Assembly: GCA_020746995.1 (NCBI GenBank)
Contig: JAGPXD010000007.1
Location: forward strand, 1,860,001-1,924,000
DNA: 64,000 bases
Direction: 5' to 3'
Source: Plectosphaerella cucumerina
Lineage: Eukaryota; Ascomycota; Sordariomycetes; Glomerellales; Plectosphaerellaceae
The notes under the pieces are model-generated. The model ran no database searches. It saw nothing but the letters and a program-made list of their open reading frames with translations, and had not been told where the DNA came from. The translations under genes were made by a program, and so were the position numbers. Positions 10,255 to 20,110 of this stretch are shown piece by piece. Position 1 is the stretch's first letter; every line of letters starts with the position of its first letter.

Positions 10255-11416
10255 ATGAAGCAGACGACATTCCGCGTCGCCCGCCAGGCCCTGAACGGCG
10301 CACAGGCCCGGTCATACTCGCAATCGTCGGGACCCAGGCATCTGACCTCCATCAGCGACCTCACGCCCACCGAGTTCGCCACCCTCGTTCGCAATGCCGC
10401 CGCCCACAAGAAGGCCGTCAAGGCCGGCAACACCCCCCAGGCCCTCGCCGCGAGCCTCACCGGCAAGACCGTCGCCATGATGTTCAACAAGAGGAGTACC
10501 AGGACCCGTGTCTCCACAGAGGCGGCAGTTGCCCTCATGGGCGGCCATCCCATGTTCCTCGGCAAGGACGATATCCAGCTGGGCGTGAGTGTGACACGAC
10601 ACCTCCCACGATCCTACTACTAACCAGACAATAGGTCAACGAGTCTCTCTACGACACGTCCAAGGTCATCTCCTCCATGACTTCCTGCATGGTGGCCCGC
10701 GTCGGCCCCCACTCTGACATTGTCAACCTGGCCAAGGACTCCAGCGTGCCCGTCATCAACGCCCTCTCCAACGACTACCACCCCCTGCAGATCATCGCCG
10801 ACTTCCTGACCATCCACGAGGCCTTCCCCGCCTCCTCCAGCGGCGCCTCGCTCGGCGTCGAGGGCCTCAAGGTCGCCTGGGTCGGCGACTCCAACAACGT
10901 CCTCTTCGACCTCGCCATCGGCTGCGTCAAGATGGGCGTCGACATCGCCGTCGCCTCGCCCGCCGGCTTCGGTATCCCCGATACCATGAGGGAGATCATC
11001 AACGCCGCGGCCGCCGGCGTCTCCTCCCCCGGCAGGCTGAGCGAGACGACCGTCCCCGAGGAGGCCATCAGCAAGGCCGACATCCTCGTCACCGACACGT
11101 GGGTGTCCATGGGCCAGGAGGAGGAGACGCAGAGGCGTCTCAAGGCCTTTGCCGGCTACCAGATCACCAACGAGCTGGCGAAGCGCGGCGGCGCCAATGA
11201 GGGCTGGAAGTTCATGCACTGCCTGCCCCGCCACCCGGAGGAGGTCGCCGACGAGGTCTTCTACAGCGAGAGGTCGCTTGTCTTCCCCGAGGCCGAGAAC
11301 CGCCTGTGGGCTGCCGTCTGTAAGTGTCACATGGATCCCTCGTTCGATTCGATAGCTAACCCAACTGTCTCAAAGCCGCCCTGGAAGCTTTCGTCGCCAA
11401 CAAGGGCAAGATTTGA
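10255..11416 (+). CDS. OTC: Ornithine carbamoyltransferase, mitochondrial
   Basis: Three exons: 10255-10584, 10635-11319 and 11376-11416, giving 351 residues. The introns are 50 nt (GTGAGT, phase 0) and 56 nt (GTAAGT, phase 1). The enzyme makes citrulline from ornithine and carbamoyl phosphate in arginine synthesis. The N-terminus (MKQTTFRVARQALNGAQARS) is basic and Ser/Ala-rich, fitting a mitochondrial presequence. Diagnostic motifs are STRTR at 81-85 (carbamoyl-phosphate binding), DTWVSMG near 264-270 and HCLPRH at 305-310 (ornithine side, catalytic Cys306). The full fold is present, with length as expected for fungal OTC. The last exon adds only EAFVANKGKI-type residues. It is convergent with ILV6, the ends being 216 bp apart. 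The upstream TGAGTCA suggests general amino-acid control. Confidence 0.98.
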
Positions 11417-11632
11417 GCCTGCCAACACGTGCAGTAAGTGACATGTTGATGGGTTGATTTCCTGTAATATCCCAATATTCCAAAATGTAGCAAGCCAGGT
11501 CACCGAAAAAGCGCACAGCACGGGGTGTCAATTGATCAAATTTGAAGCAACACATGACCGCAAAGTCCCTTGTTCTGACCAACGCCAAGTGTCCGTCCAC
11601 CTGCTCTTGATACAAAAGATAAACACGCTCGC

Positions 11633-12633
11633 TTAGCCGGGGGGGAGCTGGCTGGCATCGACAACCTCGTCCGCCTCCTTGTGGATGGCCTCCTCCTGGC
11701 CGGCGGAAAGGGGCGTCCTGGGCAGAGCCATCAGGCCGGTGCGGGCCGACTCGAGGATGCCGAAGGGCCCGATGAGCTTCAGGAAAGAGTCGATCCTCGA
11801 CTGCTTGGCGGAGCTGGAGAGAAATAGTCAGCATTCATGAAGCACAGGAAACGAGGCTGTAGGGGTACTCACATCTCGACGATGCAGCTGTTGGTGCTGA
11901 TGTCCAGAACCTTGCCGCCGAACTGGTGGGCAAAGTAGGTGATGCTCTTGAGATGCTCGTGCTTGTGGCGGAGGGCCTCGCTGAGGGCCAGCTTGCTAGG
12001 GTGGAAGTCCTTGGCCGACTCCTCGAGGGAGCGCTCGGGCAGCAGGTCGGACTCGAAGTCGACCTCGCCGGCGGTGATCTCGCGGTGGTGGGCGAGCAGC
12101 TCCTCAAAGTACTCGGGGCCGAGGATGTTGATCTTGGCGAGCAGGAGCTCGCGCTGGACGAGGGCGGCGTTGGTGTAGTCGAGGACGGCCCAGACGGGAA
12201 CGAGATCCTCGAGCTGGCGGCGGGCCTGCTCGACGACGCCCTCCTGGCCGGTGAGGACGATGGTCATGCGGGAGAGGTCCTCGACCTCGGTGCTGCAGAC
12301 GACGAGGGAGTCGATGTTGAAGCCGCGGGCGGCCAGGATGCCGGAGACGCGGGACAGCACGCCGGGCTCGTTCTGGACGAGGCAGTTGAGGATGTGGCGC
12401 CTGGCGGGGGTGACGGAGGGCGTAGGCATCTCGTAGAGGATGTTGGAGACGGCGGCCTGGGCGGACCACGTGGGAGGCGCGTTGTCGATGGGGAGAGGGG
12501 CGGAGCGGCGGCGGAGGGCCTTGTAGGCGATGGCCGAGGTGGCCGAGCTGCTCCAGCGCTGCTGGCCGGCGGCGGCGAGCGTCGGGGCGCGCGCAGCCAG
12601 CCGGAGCGGCGTGGCGATGCAGCGAGACGCCAT
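11633..12633 (-). CDS. ILV6: Acetolactate synthase regulatory (small) subunit
   Basis: Two exons: 12633-11873 and 11813-11633, giving 313 residues. The 59-nt intron (GTGAGT...CTCCAG, phase 2) joins CIVE to ISAKQSRIDSF. The product is the regulatory partner of the Ilv2-type acetolactate synthase, the first common step of valine, leucine and isoleucine synthesis in mitochondria. It confers feedback control. The first 35 or so residues are basic with Ser/Ala, a mitochondrial presequence. An ACT domain starts at RRHILNCLVQNEPGVLSRVSG (residues 78-98) and runs to about 150. The C-terminal AHAS small-subunit domain follows (ILGPEYFEELLAHH, then HPSKLALSEALRHKHEHLKS) and ends in LMALPRTPLS. An imperfect CPC1 heptamer (TGACTCG, 12684-12690) lies just upstream of the start. 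Length and motifs match fungal ILV6. Confidence 0.97.
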
Positions 12634-13426
12634 CTTTCGCCGGGGTGTGTGTTTTCTTTCTGTTGGTACGGCCTTGGTGACGGTGACTCGATATGAGGCC
12701 TCAGTATAGGAGGGGGGGTGGGAGAGAGCAGCGCTGTCGCTTGCTGCTTTGCTGTTTGTTGGGTGTGGTGGTGGTGTCGGGGGCAGAGGAACGGGAAAAA
12801 TTGGGGGACCAAGTCAATTGAAATGTTGGAGTCAGACCTCCGATGTATCGGAGGCCAGGGCCAAATGGGACTCGCCAATTCCGTGTGCGGCGGTCAGGGA
12901 TCTCGGGGGGCCGCGGTTGAGGTGGGTGTGCACGTGGCAGCAGGCGGCCAAGGCCCGGTACTGCGGCCGTTGACGGGGCTGGACTGGGGAAGCTCGGTGA
13001 GCGGTGAGTGTCGTTTTACTGGATACACATGACAGGCGACCAGCTCCTGCCTCAACAGCAACAGCGAGAGTACAATCTTGTATTTCGAATTCTGATTGGA
13101 TCCATTTAGTTCTGAAGCACCTGCCATTTAGTTTCCATGAGGTCAAACACCCATCCGGTGACCCCTTCTTTGTCCCCAAACTCCGAGCACCTGCTAAAGC
13201 GGCGGCTCTCAGACCCCTACAACGCTAGAGCACATCTGGCAAGCTGGAACCTCTGCGGCAGCAGTCTCCACCTTCCGAGCTTCCACCTCTTCGCTCGAAC
13301 TTCCAAAAAGTTTCCACCACCTCTTCATCTCACATTCGAGATCGCCTCGTCGCATCCGCGCAACTGACACGTCGCGCATACGACTTACGCATCTCCCACC
13401 TCACCCACCGCCGAGCAACTTCCGCG
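12634..13426. other. Divergent promoter region of ILV6 and the KH-protein gene
   Basis: No gene seen. ILV6-proximal sequence includes TGACTCG at 12684-12690, one base from the Gcn4/CPC1 consensus. The other end is a pyrimidine-rich leader before 13427. Confidence 0.5.
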
Positions 13427-15499
13427 ATGGACGACTCCGACCGAAGATCCGCCAAGCGCTCGCGCTTCGACCAGACAGAGCCCGAGCCTCGCAAGGCATC
13501 CCGCTTCGACAGGCGCTCGCGCTCCCCGCCGCCCGCCAGGAGGTCCGAAGGTCGCGATCGCAGTCCCCTCTCCGTCTCTGCCTCGGAGCCGAAGAAGCCC
13601 GCTGTCGATGCTGCCGCTGCCGCAGGTACATGCGCCTGCCCAACCCCCCCCTCTTTCCCCCTGCTGCTCTGCAGGTCAGACCTCGTCAGACATGCTGACT
13701 GAACCCCTTCCTCTCTAGCCGCCGCCGCCGCTCGCATCAATGCCCAGCTCCAGGCCCGCAAGGGCATACAGCATGTCGACGTCCCGCCCATCAAGTCGGC
13801 CACGCCCCCCGTCGGCTCTGGCTCGCCCGCCGCCGCTGGCGACAACATCAACGGCGAGATGTACGTGGCCGACGGCGACTACATCAAGGACATCGAAGTC
13901 AACGACCTGCGCAACCGATACCTCCTGACCAAGGGATCGACACAGAAGATGGTAAATACCCCCTTTGAGTGAACCACACTGATACCACACCCCCGGCAGC
14001 TGGCGGCGCTCACGCGCACTTCTTCCCATTTCATTTGTCTTCCACCCCCTTGGTTGCTTGTGTCGAGGGACTAGCTGCTTACTGGGCCTGATAGCTCGCA
14101 CAGATTCCCCCTCTTCTGCATCTGCTGACGCCCGCTGCTTGATCTAGATTAAAGATGAGACTGGTGCTGGTACGCAACGCCTCCCGGCCGCCCGTTTTGG
14201 AATATCGATTGTTAACATAGCAAGACGTCACCACGCGAGGCAGCTACTATCCCGACAAGAGCATGGCGACCCCCGCGGTATGTACTCTCCCTTTTGATGC
14301 GCCAAGTGCATGTTGATCTGACTGTCACACAGAACCCGCCACTCTACCTTCACGTCACGAGCACCTCCAAGCAGGGGCTTGAAAAGGCCGTGGCGAAGAT
14401 TGAGGAACTGATGCAGCAGGAACTTCCCCAGCTGGTTGATGAGCGTCGCTTCCGCCGCAGGGAACAGGAGACCGTCGAGCGTGATGAGTATGGCCGCGTA
14501 AGAACACCCTTGTCACCATGAGATGCCAACCCGGGGACTGACAAGATATAGCGGAAATGGCCCGAGGAGAAGATCCCCATCACCCTCGACCCTCTGCCGG
14601 GGTTCAACCTTCGCGCACAGGTCGTCGGCGCCGGTGGTGCCTACGTCAAGCATATCCAGCAAGAGACGCAGTGCCGCGTACAGATCAAGGGCCGCGGCTC
14701 TGGCTACTACGAGGCATCCACGAACAAGGAGAGTGATGAGGACATGTTCCTGCACGTTGCGTAAGTATCACCGTCACCGCAAAACACCCAGGTACCTTTG
14801 AAACTAACGTGTCGCAGGGGACCCGATCCCGTCATGGTAGCGAAGGCCAAGGAACTGTGCGAGGATCTTGTCGCCAACGTCAAGGAGCAATACGAAGACT
14901 TCAAAAACAGGCCACCCCGCGGATATGGAGGCGGTGGCGGTCACGGCGGCGGCCATGGCGGCGGCGACCGTTATGGAGGCGGCGGGGGTGGTGGCGACAG
15001 GTACGGCGGCCGTCATTCCAACGAACACTCCCATCGGGATTCCCGTGATTCGCACCAGGGCGGCTACGGAGGCGGCTCCCATGGCGGCAATGCCTCATAC
15101 GGTGGATACGGCGGATACGGAGCTGGTGCCGGCCAGTCGGCCAGCCCTGCCCCTGGCGGAGTCCAGAGCCCGGCCACCCCGGCGGCAGCGGGAGCAGACT
15201 ACGCCGCGCAATACGCACAGTACTACGGCGGACAGGACCCATACGCTGCCTATGGCGGTTATGCCGCCTACGCCCAGATGTACCAGCAGTACTACGCTGC
15301 CGCCCAGCAGCAGCAGGCGGGACCTCCAGGTGCGGCGCCTGGCGCAGGTGCCCCTGGTGCGCCTCCTCCACCGCCTAGCGAGGCAGCGCCCCCTCCACCA
15401 CCTCCCAGCTCGGCACCTCCTCCGCCTCCGCCTTCAGGAGGCCCTCCCGGTACCGGAGGATACGGCTCTGCGCCGCCCCCTCCCCCGCCTGGCCTGTGA
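13427..15499 (+). CDS. KH-domain RNA-binding protein, KHDC4/BLOM7-like
   Basis: Seven exons: 13427-13625, 13719-13951, 14148-14169, 14225-14277, 14333-14497, 14552-14760 and 14818-15499, giving 520 residues. The N-terminus is RS/RD-rich (residues 1-60). A first KH-like segment spans about 115-200, with LLTKGSTQKMIKDETGADVTTRG assembled across exons 2-4. A second, STAR-type KH segment has its GxxG loop as GAGG at 250-253 and ends in IKGRGSGYYE. The C-terminus is Gly/Tyr/His-rich, then Ala/Gln, then several poly-Pro runs. By similarity to human KHDC4 (BLOM7) it should bind RNA and act in pre-mRNA splicing. Exon 3 has only 22 nt, so the frame depends on microexon inclusion. The poly-Pro tail could bind WW or GYF proteins, which is inference. 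Confidence 0.9.
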
Positions 15500-16223
15500 G
15501 CTGAGGCGCTTCGAGGAGCATATGGACGAGCCAGACAGGGCGGAGTGTATAAGTCAAAGGAGCAGTGGTCAGTCACGGGCTTTGCATAGCATCGCATTAC
15601 CGTGTCGTATAGCGTCGCAGGATGCCCGAGAGCAGGGCGACTGACATTGGGTGGCAGGATGGGAGTTCCAGAACTGTTTGAGTAGTGAATTCGATAATAC
15701 AGCAGTATTTCCAAATTATGCTGGGGTGCCGAGGGCAGGAGGTCGGTCTTATTTACCAAATGACTTGCAATGTTGATAACGCTCTATGGCAGTGGATTTG
15801 CAAGATTCGAGACAGTCAAGCATGTGGTCCGTAAGCCGGTTGCGGAGAGTGGAATGTAACTGAGCATGTCCGGCGGCCGGGCCGGCGTTGATTTGGACGG
15901 AGCGCCGGGGTTGCTGGCAAAGTGGAGTCGCGGAAGCCGAAGCTGGTGCGGGCGCACTGGAGAACTGGAAGCTGCTGGTCCTCGTCTGGAGCTCCCCCGC
16001 CGACTTCATCCCACCTACACAACCAGCTCGACGACGACATTGACGCTCCGACCCGACGCTACAACCTGATAATCACCTCCAAGGATAGTCATACCTGCCT
16101 GAGATCTCATTAACGCTCTGGTCATCTGTTCGAACCCCGTCCCAAGCCCCCCGCCGCCCCGACCTCGGCCTCTTCCACGAGCCTGTTTGTCCTGCTCGCG
16201 TGATGCGCGCGTAGGTCGCCGCC
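15500..16223. other. Intergenic region
   Basis: Lies between two plus-strand genes and holds the KH-gene 3' region and the TRAPPC13 promoter and leader. No RNA gene or conserved frame recognised. Confidence 0.45.
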
Positions 16224-17315
16224 ATGAGCCACCAGAGACACCTTTCGTCCCACGACGTCATTAAGGAGCCTCACTCCATCTCCCTTAAGGTCCTCCGGTA
16301 GGTGTTCCCAGATCCTACTCCAGCGCATACACTCGTCCTGACCCAACCCGCCCACAGCCTCTCCCGACCGTCCCTCGTCACCCAATACCCCGTAAAGTCG
16401 CCACTGGCACCACCCACGCTCCAGGCGCCACCGATCCCAGCATCCCTCGCATACACCGGCGGCAGCCCCTCCTTACCGACCGCTCCGTCCACAAATCCCG
16501 ACCCCTTCCTGCTCAGCCCCATCGTCAACCTCCCCCCCTCGTTCGGCTCAGCCTACGTCGGCGAACACTTCAGCTGCACCCTCTGCGCGAACCACGAAGC
16601 CGCCGCGGAGCCACCAGCCGGTACAGCGCGGAAGCAGATCCGCGATGTCAAGATCGAGGCTGAGATGAAGACCCCCGGGTCCGGCGGCAGCGTGCACAAG
16701 CTAGACCTCACGGGGGCCGACGTACCGTCTGCGCCGGGTGGCGTGGACCTGACGCCCGGCGAGACGCTGCAGCGCGTCGTGGGCTTCGATCTCAAGGACG
16801 AGGGGAACCATGTACTAGCCGTGACGGTGAGCTACTACGAGGCCACGGAGACGAGCGGGCGCACACGGACGTTTAGGAAGCTTTACCAGTTCATCTGCAA
16901 GTCCTCCCTCATCGTGCGCACGAAAGTCGGCGCCATGTCGGCGACGCCGCCGGAAACAGAGAGGGAGGAGGGAGGCGCCCGGACGAGGCAGCGATGGGTC
17001 CTCGAGGCGCAGCTGGAGAACTGCTCCGAGGACGTGATGCAGCTCGAGAGCGTGGTGCTGAACCTCGAGCCGGGGCTTGGTTATACCGACTGTAACTGGG
17101 CCGACGGCGGCGGCGAGAAGCCCGTGCTGCATCCGGGAGAGGTGCAGCAGGTGTGTTTCCTGGTGGAGGAGACGCCGGGGAGTGACGGGCTCAAGCCAGA
17201 TGAGGACGGGAGGACCATCTTTGGTGTTCTGGGCATTGGGTGGAGGGGCGAGATGGGCAATAGGGGCTACCTATCGACGGGCAGACTGGGCACGAGGGTT
17301 GCTGCCGTGCCGTGA
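16224..17315 (+). CDS. TRAPP complex subunit TRAPPC13 (DUF974)
   Basis: Two exons: 16224-16297 and 16358-17315, giving 343 residues. The 60-nt intron (donor GTAGGT, acceptor CCCACAG, phase 2) is needed because the first exon runs into TAG. The join gives ISLKVLRLSRPSLVTQYP, the conserved start of the DUF974 family. The next block, PFLLSPIVNLPPSFGSAYVGEHFSC, is the hallmark of the family, followed by beta-sandwich segments with KIEAEM, HVLAVTVSYYE and FRKLYQFICKSSLIVRTK. By family knowledge TRAPPC13 belongs to the larger TRAPP complex (TRAPPIII in Aspergillus and animals), acting in Rab activation at the Golgi and in autophagy. The C-terminus IGWRGEMGNRGYLSTGRLGTR matches the usual end. The length is slightly shorter than the animal protein. 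Confidence 0.92.
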
Positions 17316-19504
17316 GGGAGCGGGTAGGGAACGACAAGGCCATTCTTGGAAACGAGAGCAATGTTCTTGGTTACAGGATCTGTGGTCATCACGATGTGCA
17401 GACAAGCTCCACAGAGGCCAGCCTAGGGAATGATACGAGGTCAGTACCGGCTGCTGAGGAAGGCCTGGCGCCCGATGGCAACCGAGGATCGGCAATATCA
17501 CACTCGCGGCCCGACGTCTCTCGGTCAAGCCCCACGTATCTAACTTTTCCCTCGACAGAGAGGACAAAGGGAAACTCTCTGAGCTCGCGCGTCCTATTCG
17601 CCTCATACACGTAACCTGCGCTCGCACTCGGCCTACCCACTAAACGGGAGCTAGTTAGTTGCGTGTGCCAAACAACCCGTTCATCATCATCATGATGCCC
17701 GTTCCTGAATCCGCTTGCCCGCACTATCCGCGAAAGCGAGCGCGGCCCAAACAGGCGACACCGGAAGGCGGCAGGATGCAGCCCCGAACCCAGAGGACTG
17801 CCGCCGCCGCCTGCAGGGGACCGTCTGGTACCTGCAGATGCCAAGATGGGAAAAAGGGGGCGAGGCCGGACCGCCTAGTTTGGGCGGTACGCACGCACGC
17901 TCAAACACAGTGAGGGAAGAAAACGCGAAAAGGTCGCGAGAAACACGGTTCCTAGCGTGTTGGCAGAGCGGCGCCGGCGCCGTCGAGGAGGCTAGCACTC
18001 GTCGTCCGAGGATTGCCCAGGAAGCTCAGGAACAGAAAGTGGGACGTCCAAGTCCGTCCGGCGACAAAGGGCACCGCCGGGCGAACAGACGTCTGCGCGC
18101 CCGCGGGGGAGGTTCGCTAGCGACTGACGCTAAAAGGAGGTGCAGTAGCTACGGCCTGGGGGGGATCTTTGGTATTCGTTCGCCTGCCTGGGGTGAGTTG
18201 ATTATCCGGCTGGAGGAAATCAGGACGAAGCTGCAAGGCGCCTGCACGGGAGTGCGACCTGAAACGCCGCCCTGGCCGTGTGAAGAACTGCCTAAACGTC
18301 GAACCCTCCCGCGGTGCCGTCGTGGTGTGTTTGCGAGTGTGCGATGGTGGTGTATGGCGGAAAATGGGGGGAGAGATTGTCCCGTACAAGCATGTCCCTG
18401 CGGTGGGAGATATAGAGGCGCTCGTCGCAATATACGCTACTAGATGTATATTGCGGCGCAACCCCCTACTGGTGATCAGCTCGACCGTGTTCGGCAATCA
18501 AGATCTGCAAGCACACAGACATCGGACAGCACCTGTGCGCGACCCTTGCACGGCATGTCAGCCAGCTTTCCCATCGTGGCATCGTCGGGAGGCGGTCCGA
18601 GGAGGAGAAGCCAGGGCGAGTCAGGCAGGCAGGGGGTTGCTGCCGAGACTCGACGGCCTCAAGATTGAGGGCGGGCTGAGCCTGGGGGCGGCCAACGACA
18701 CCTCACCCCGGATCTCGCGTCTCGCGGTTGATCGAACCATGGACTCTTCGAAGAAGCAATGCCATGCAGCTGTACCAAGAACGCCGTCCATGCTTCATCT
18801 TGTTGAACCAGACTAGACGTCGACTGTGGCAGATCTGGCCTCGTTTCCTTTCCCATGGTGCGCCGATGGATATCGCAGCTGGTCCGCCGAAGTGCTGCAG
18901 CCTGGTCTGAAACAGCCCAAGGGCTGGCGGCAGGGCGAGGTGACATCGCTCCCATGCCGCACGAAGGAGCGACACGAGGACATGCATGTCGTGTGCAGGC
19001 GTGCCCTCAACACTTGGGGTTGTGTGACCTGACAGGAGGATCCCTAGTCCAGACTGGCCTCTTTTACTTGCGCGCTTGGCGATGGGAGGGTGTCCGCCGT
19101 CAGTGCTGGAGGCCGTGTCATTTTCAGCCTGGCTTGGATGTACAGGCCCCTTGTGTTGTCGAATGGGTGTGGGCAAGGACATGACCTGAGAAGACCCGTC
19201 ACATCTCATGCTCCGGGTCGTGGCAGGACGTCCGTTGCAGGTAAAGAAAACGGACCGACGTTGCAGGCTCCCACCGGCAGCTTCTCTGGCGGTTCTGACA
19301 TCGAGGACAAACCGGGCGGTCGTGGCAAACACCCGCGGGTGGGTTCTTGGTGCATGCACGTCTCTGGGCGGCACCCAGGGAGAGGGGTTCCGAAGTCTGT
19401 GTACGACGTGAAGCAAGGCTGGCAGCGCTTTCCTTTCGTCGTGCTGGATGCTCACTAAAACTCACGTCTTCAGACAAGTGGACCGATCTGACGGTTGACT
19501 TACA
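17316..19504. other. Gene-poor stretch, no gene supported
   Basis: Several frames of 80-250 codons exist on both strands, but none shows a recognisable domain, plausible intron structure or balanced composition. I treat them as chance frames in GC-rich DNA. The region runs into a decayed kinase gene at its right end. Confidence 0.5.
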
Positions 19505-20110
19505 GTGTGCGGTTCGCCCTTCTTCGACCGCAAACAAAGTTTCGACCTTGTCGACGGCAAACCGGAGTTCTGTTGGGTGCAAGGTATCGTCAGACTCGAG
19601 GGAAAGCTCTACACTGCGAGGTGCAAGAGCCGCTTCGAGATGCCCACCAATGTCGACCTGTCATTGGGTTCAAGGAACTGCAGACGCAGGATCGAGGTTC
19701 TGAGATGATGGTGGGTGAGCGGCCTTTGCTTCGAGGAGTACGGGACGACACTGTCTGATCAAGCCAACCCGGGATATCTCAACAAAAACATGTTTCTCGC
19801 GAGCGGCAGGACCCGCGTCGACAAGGGAACGAGGGAGTCCTTGGCTGGCGTGCGCGAAGCTGTCTCCCATCTCCACTCGTTAGGGATCATCCACAACGAC
19901 ATCAAGCCCGAAAACATCATGATCGTCGAGATGGGCCGTTTCATCCTGATCGACTTTGACAGTTGCGGGCTAGTCGGCGAAGCCCTCTTCACCGAAGGAG
20001 AATAGGTCAAGGGGACCTTTGCCTGGTTTGACGAGAAGGTTAATGTTCGGACGGAGAAGAATGACCTGGATGCTCTGGCCGAGCTCGAGACGCTGCTATT
20101 CGGGGCCTAA
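19505..20110 (+). pseudogene. Decayed protein-kinase-like gene
   Basis: One continuous frame with two in-frame stops: TGA at 19706-19708 and TAG at 20003-20005. Between them lies a clear kinase core: GLCFEEYGTTL (hinge region), then HSLGIIHNDIKPENIM, the catalytic loop with H-x-D-x-K-x-x-N, then FILIDFDSCG in place of the usual DFG. After the second stop the frame still reads GTFAWFDEKVNV and NDLDALAELETLLFGA, the C-terminal end typical of small Sordariomycete kinase-like proteins. The glycine loop and catalytic lysine are not identifiable upstream. Both stops are one C-to-T change from a sense codon (CGA and CAG), and the second fits RIP-like CpA mutation. A short unannotated intron over the first stop cannot be excluded, but the second stop has no splice sites around it. 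I describe it as broken. Confidence 0.72.

Noticed and set aside
16124..16145. GGGTTCGAAC-like B-box on the minus strand
   Set aside because: No matching A-box, acceptor stem or cloverleaf around it.
8872..17315. Possible metabolic gene cluster (chitosanase, OTC, ILV6)
   Set aside because: The genes belong to unrelated core pathways, with no tailoring enzyme, transporter or pathway regulator between them.
18703..19455. A 250-codon minus-strand frame
   Set aside because: No motif, signal or splice structure, and composition like neighbouring random frames.
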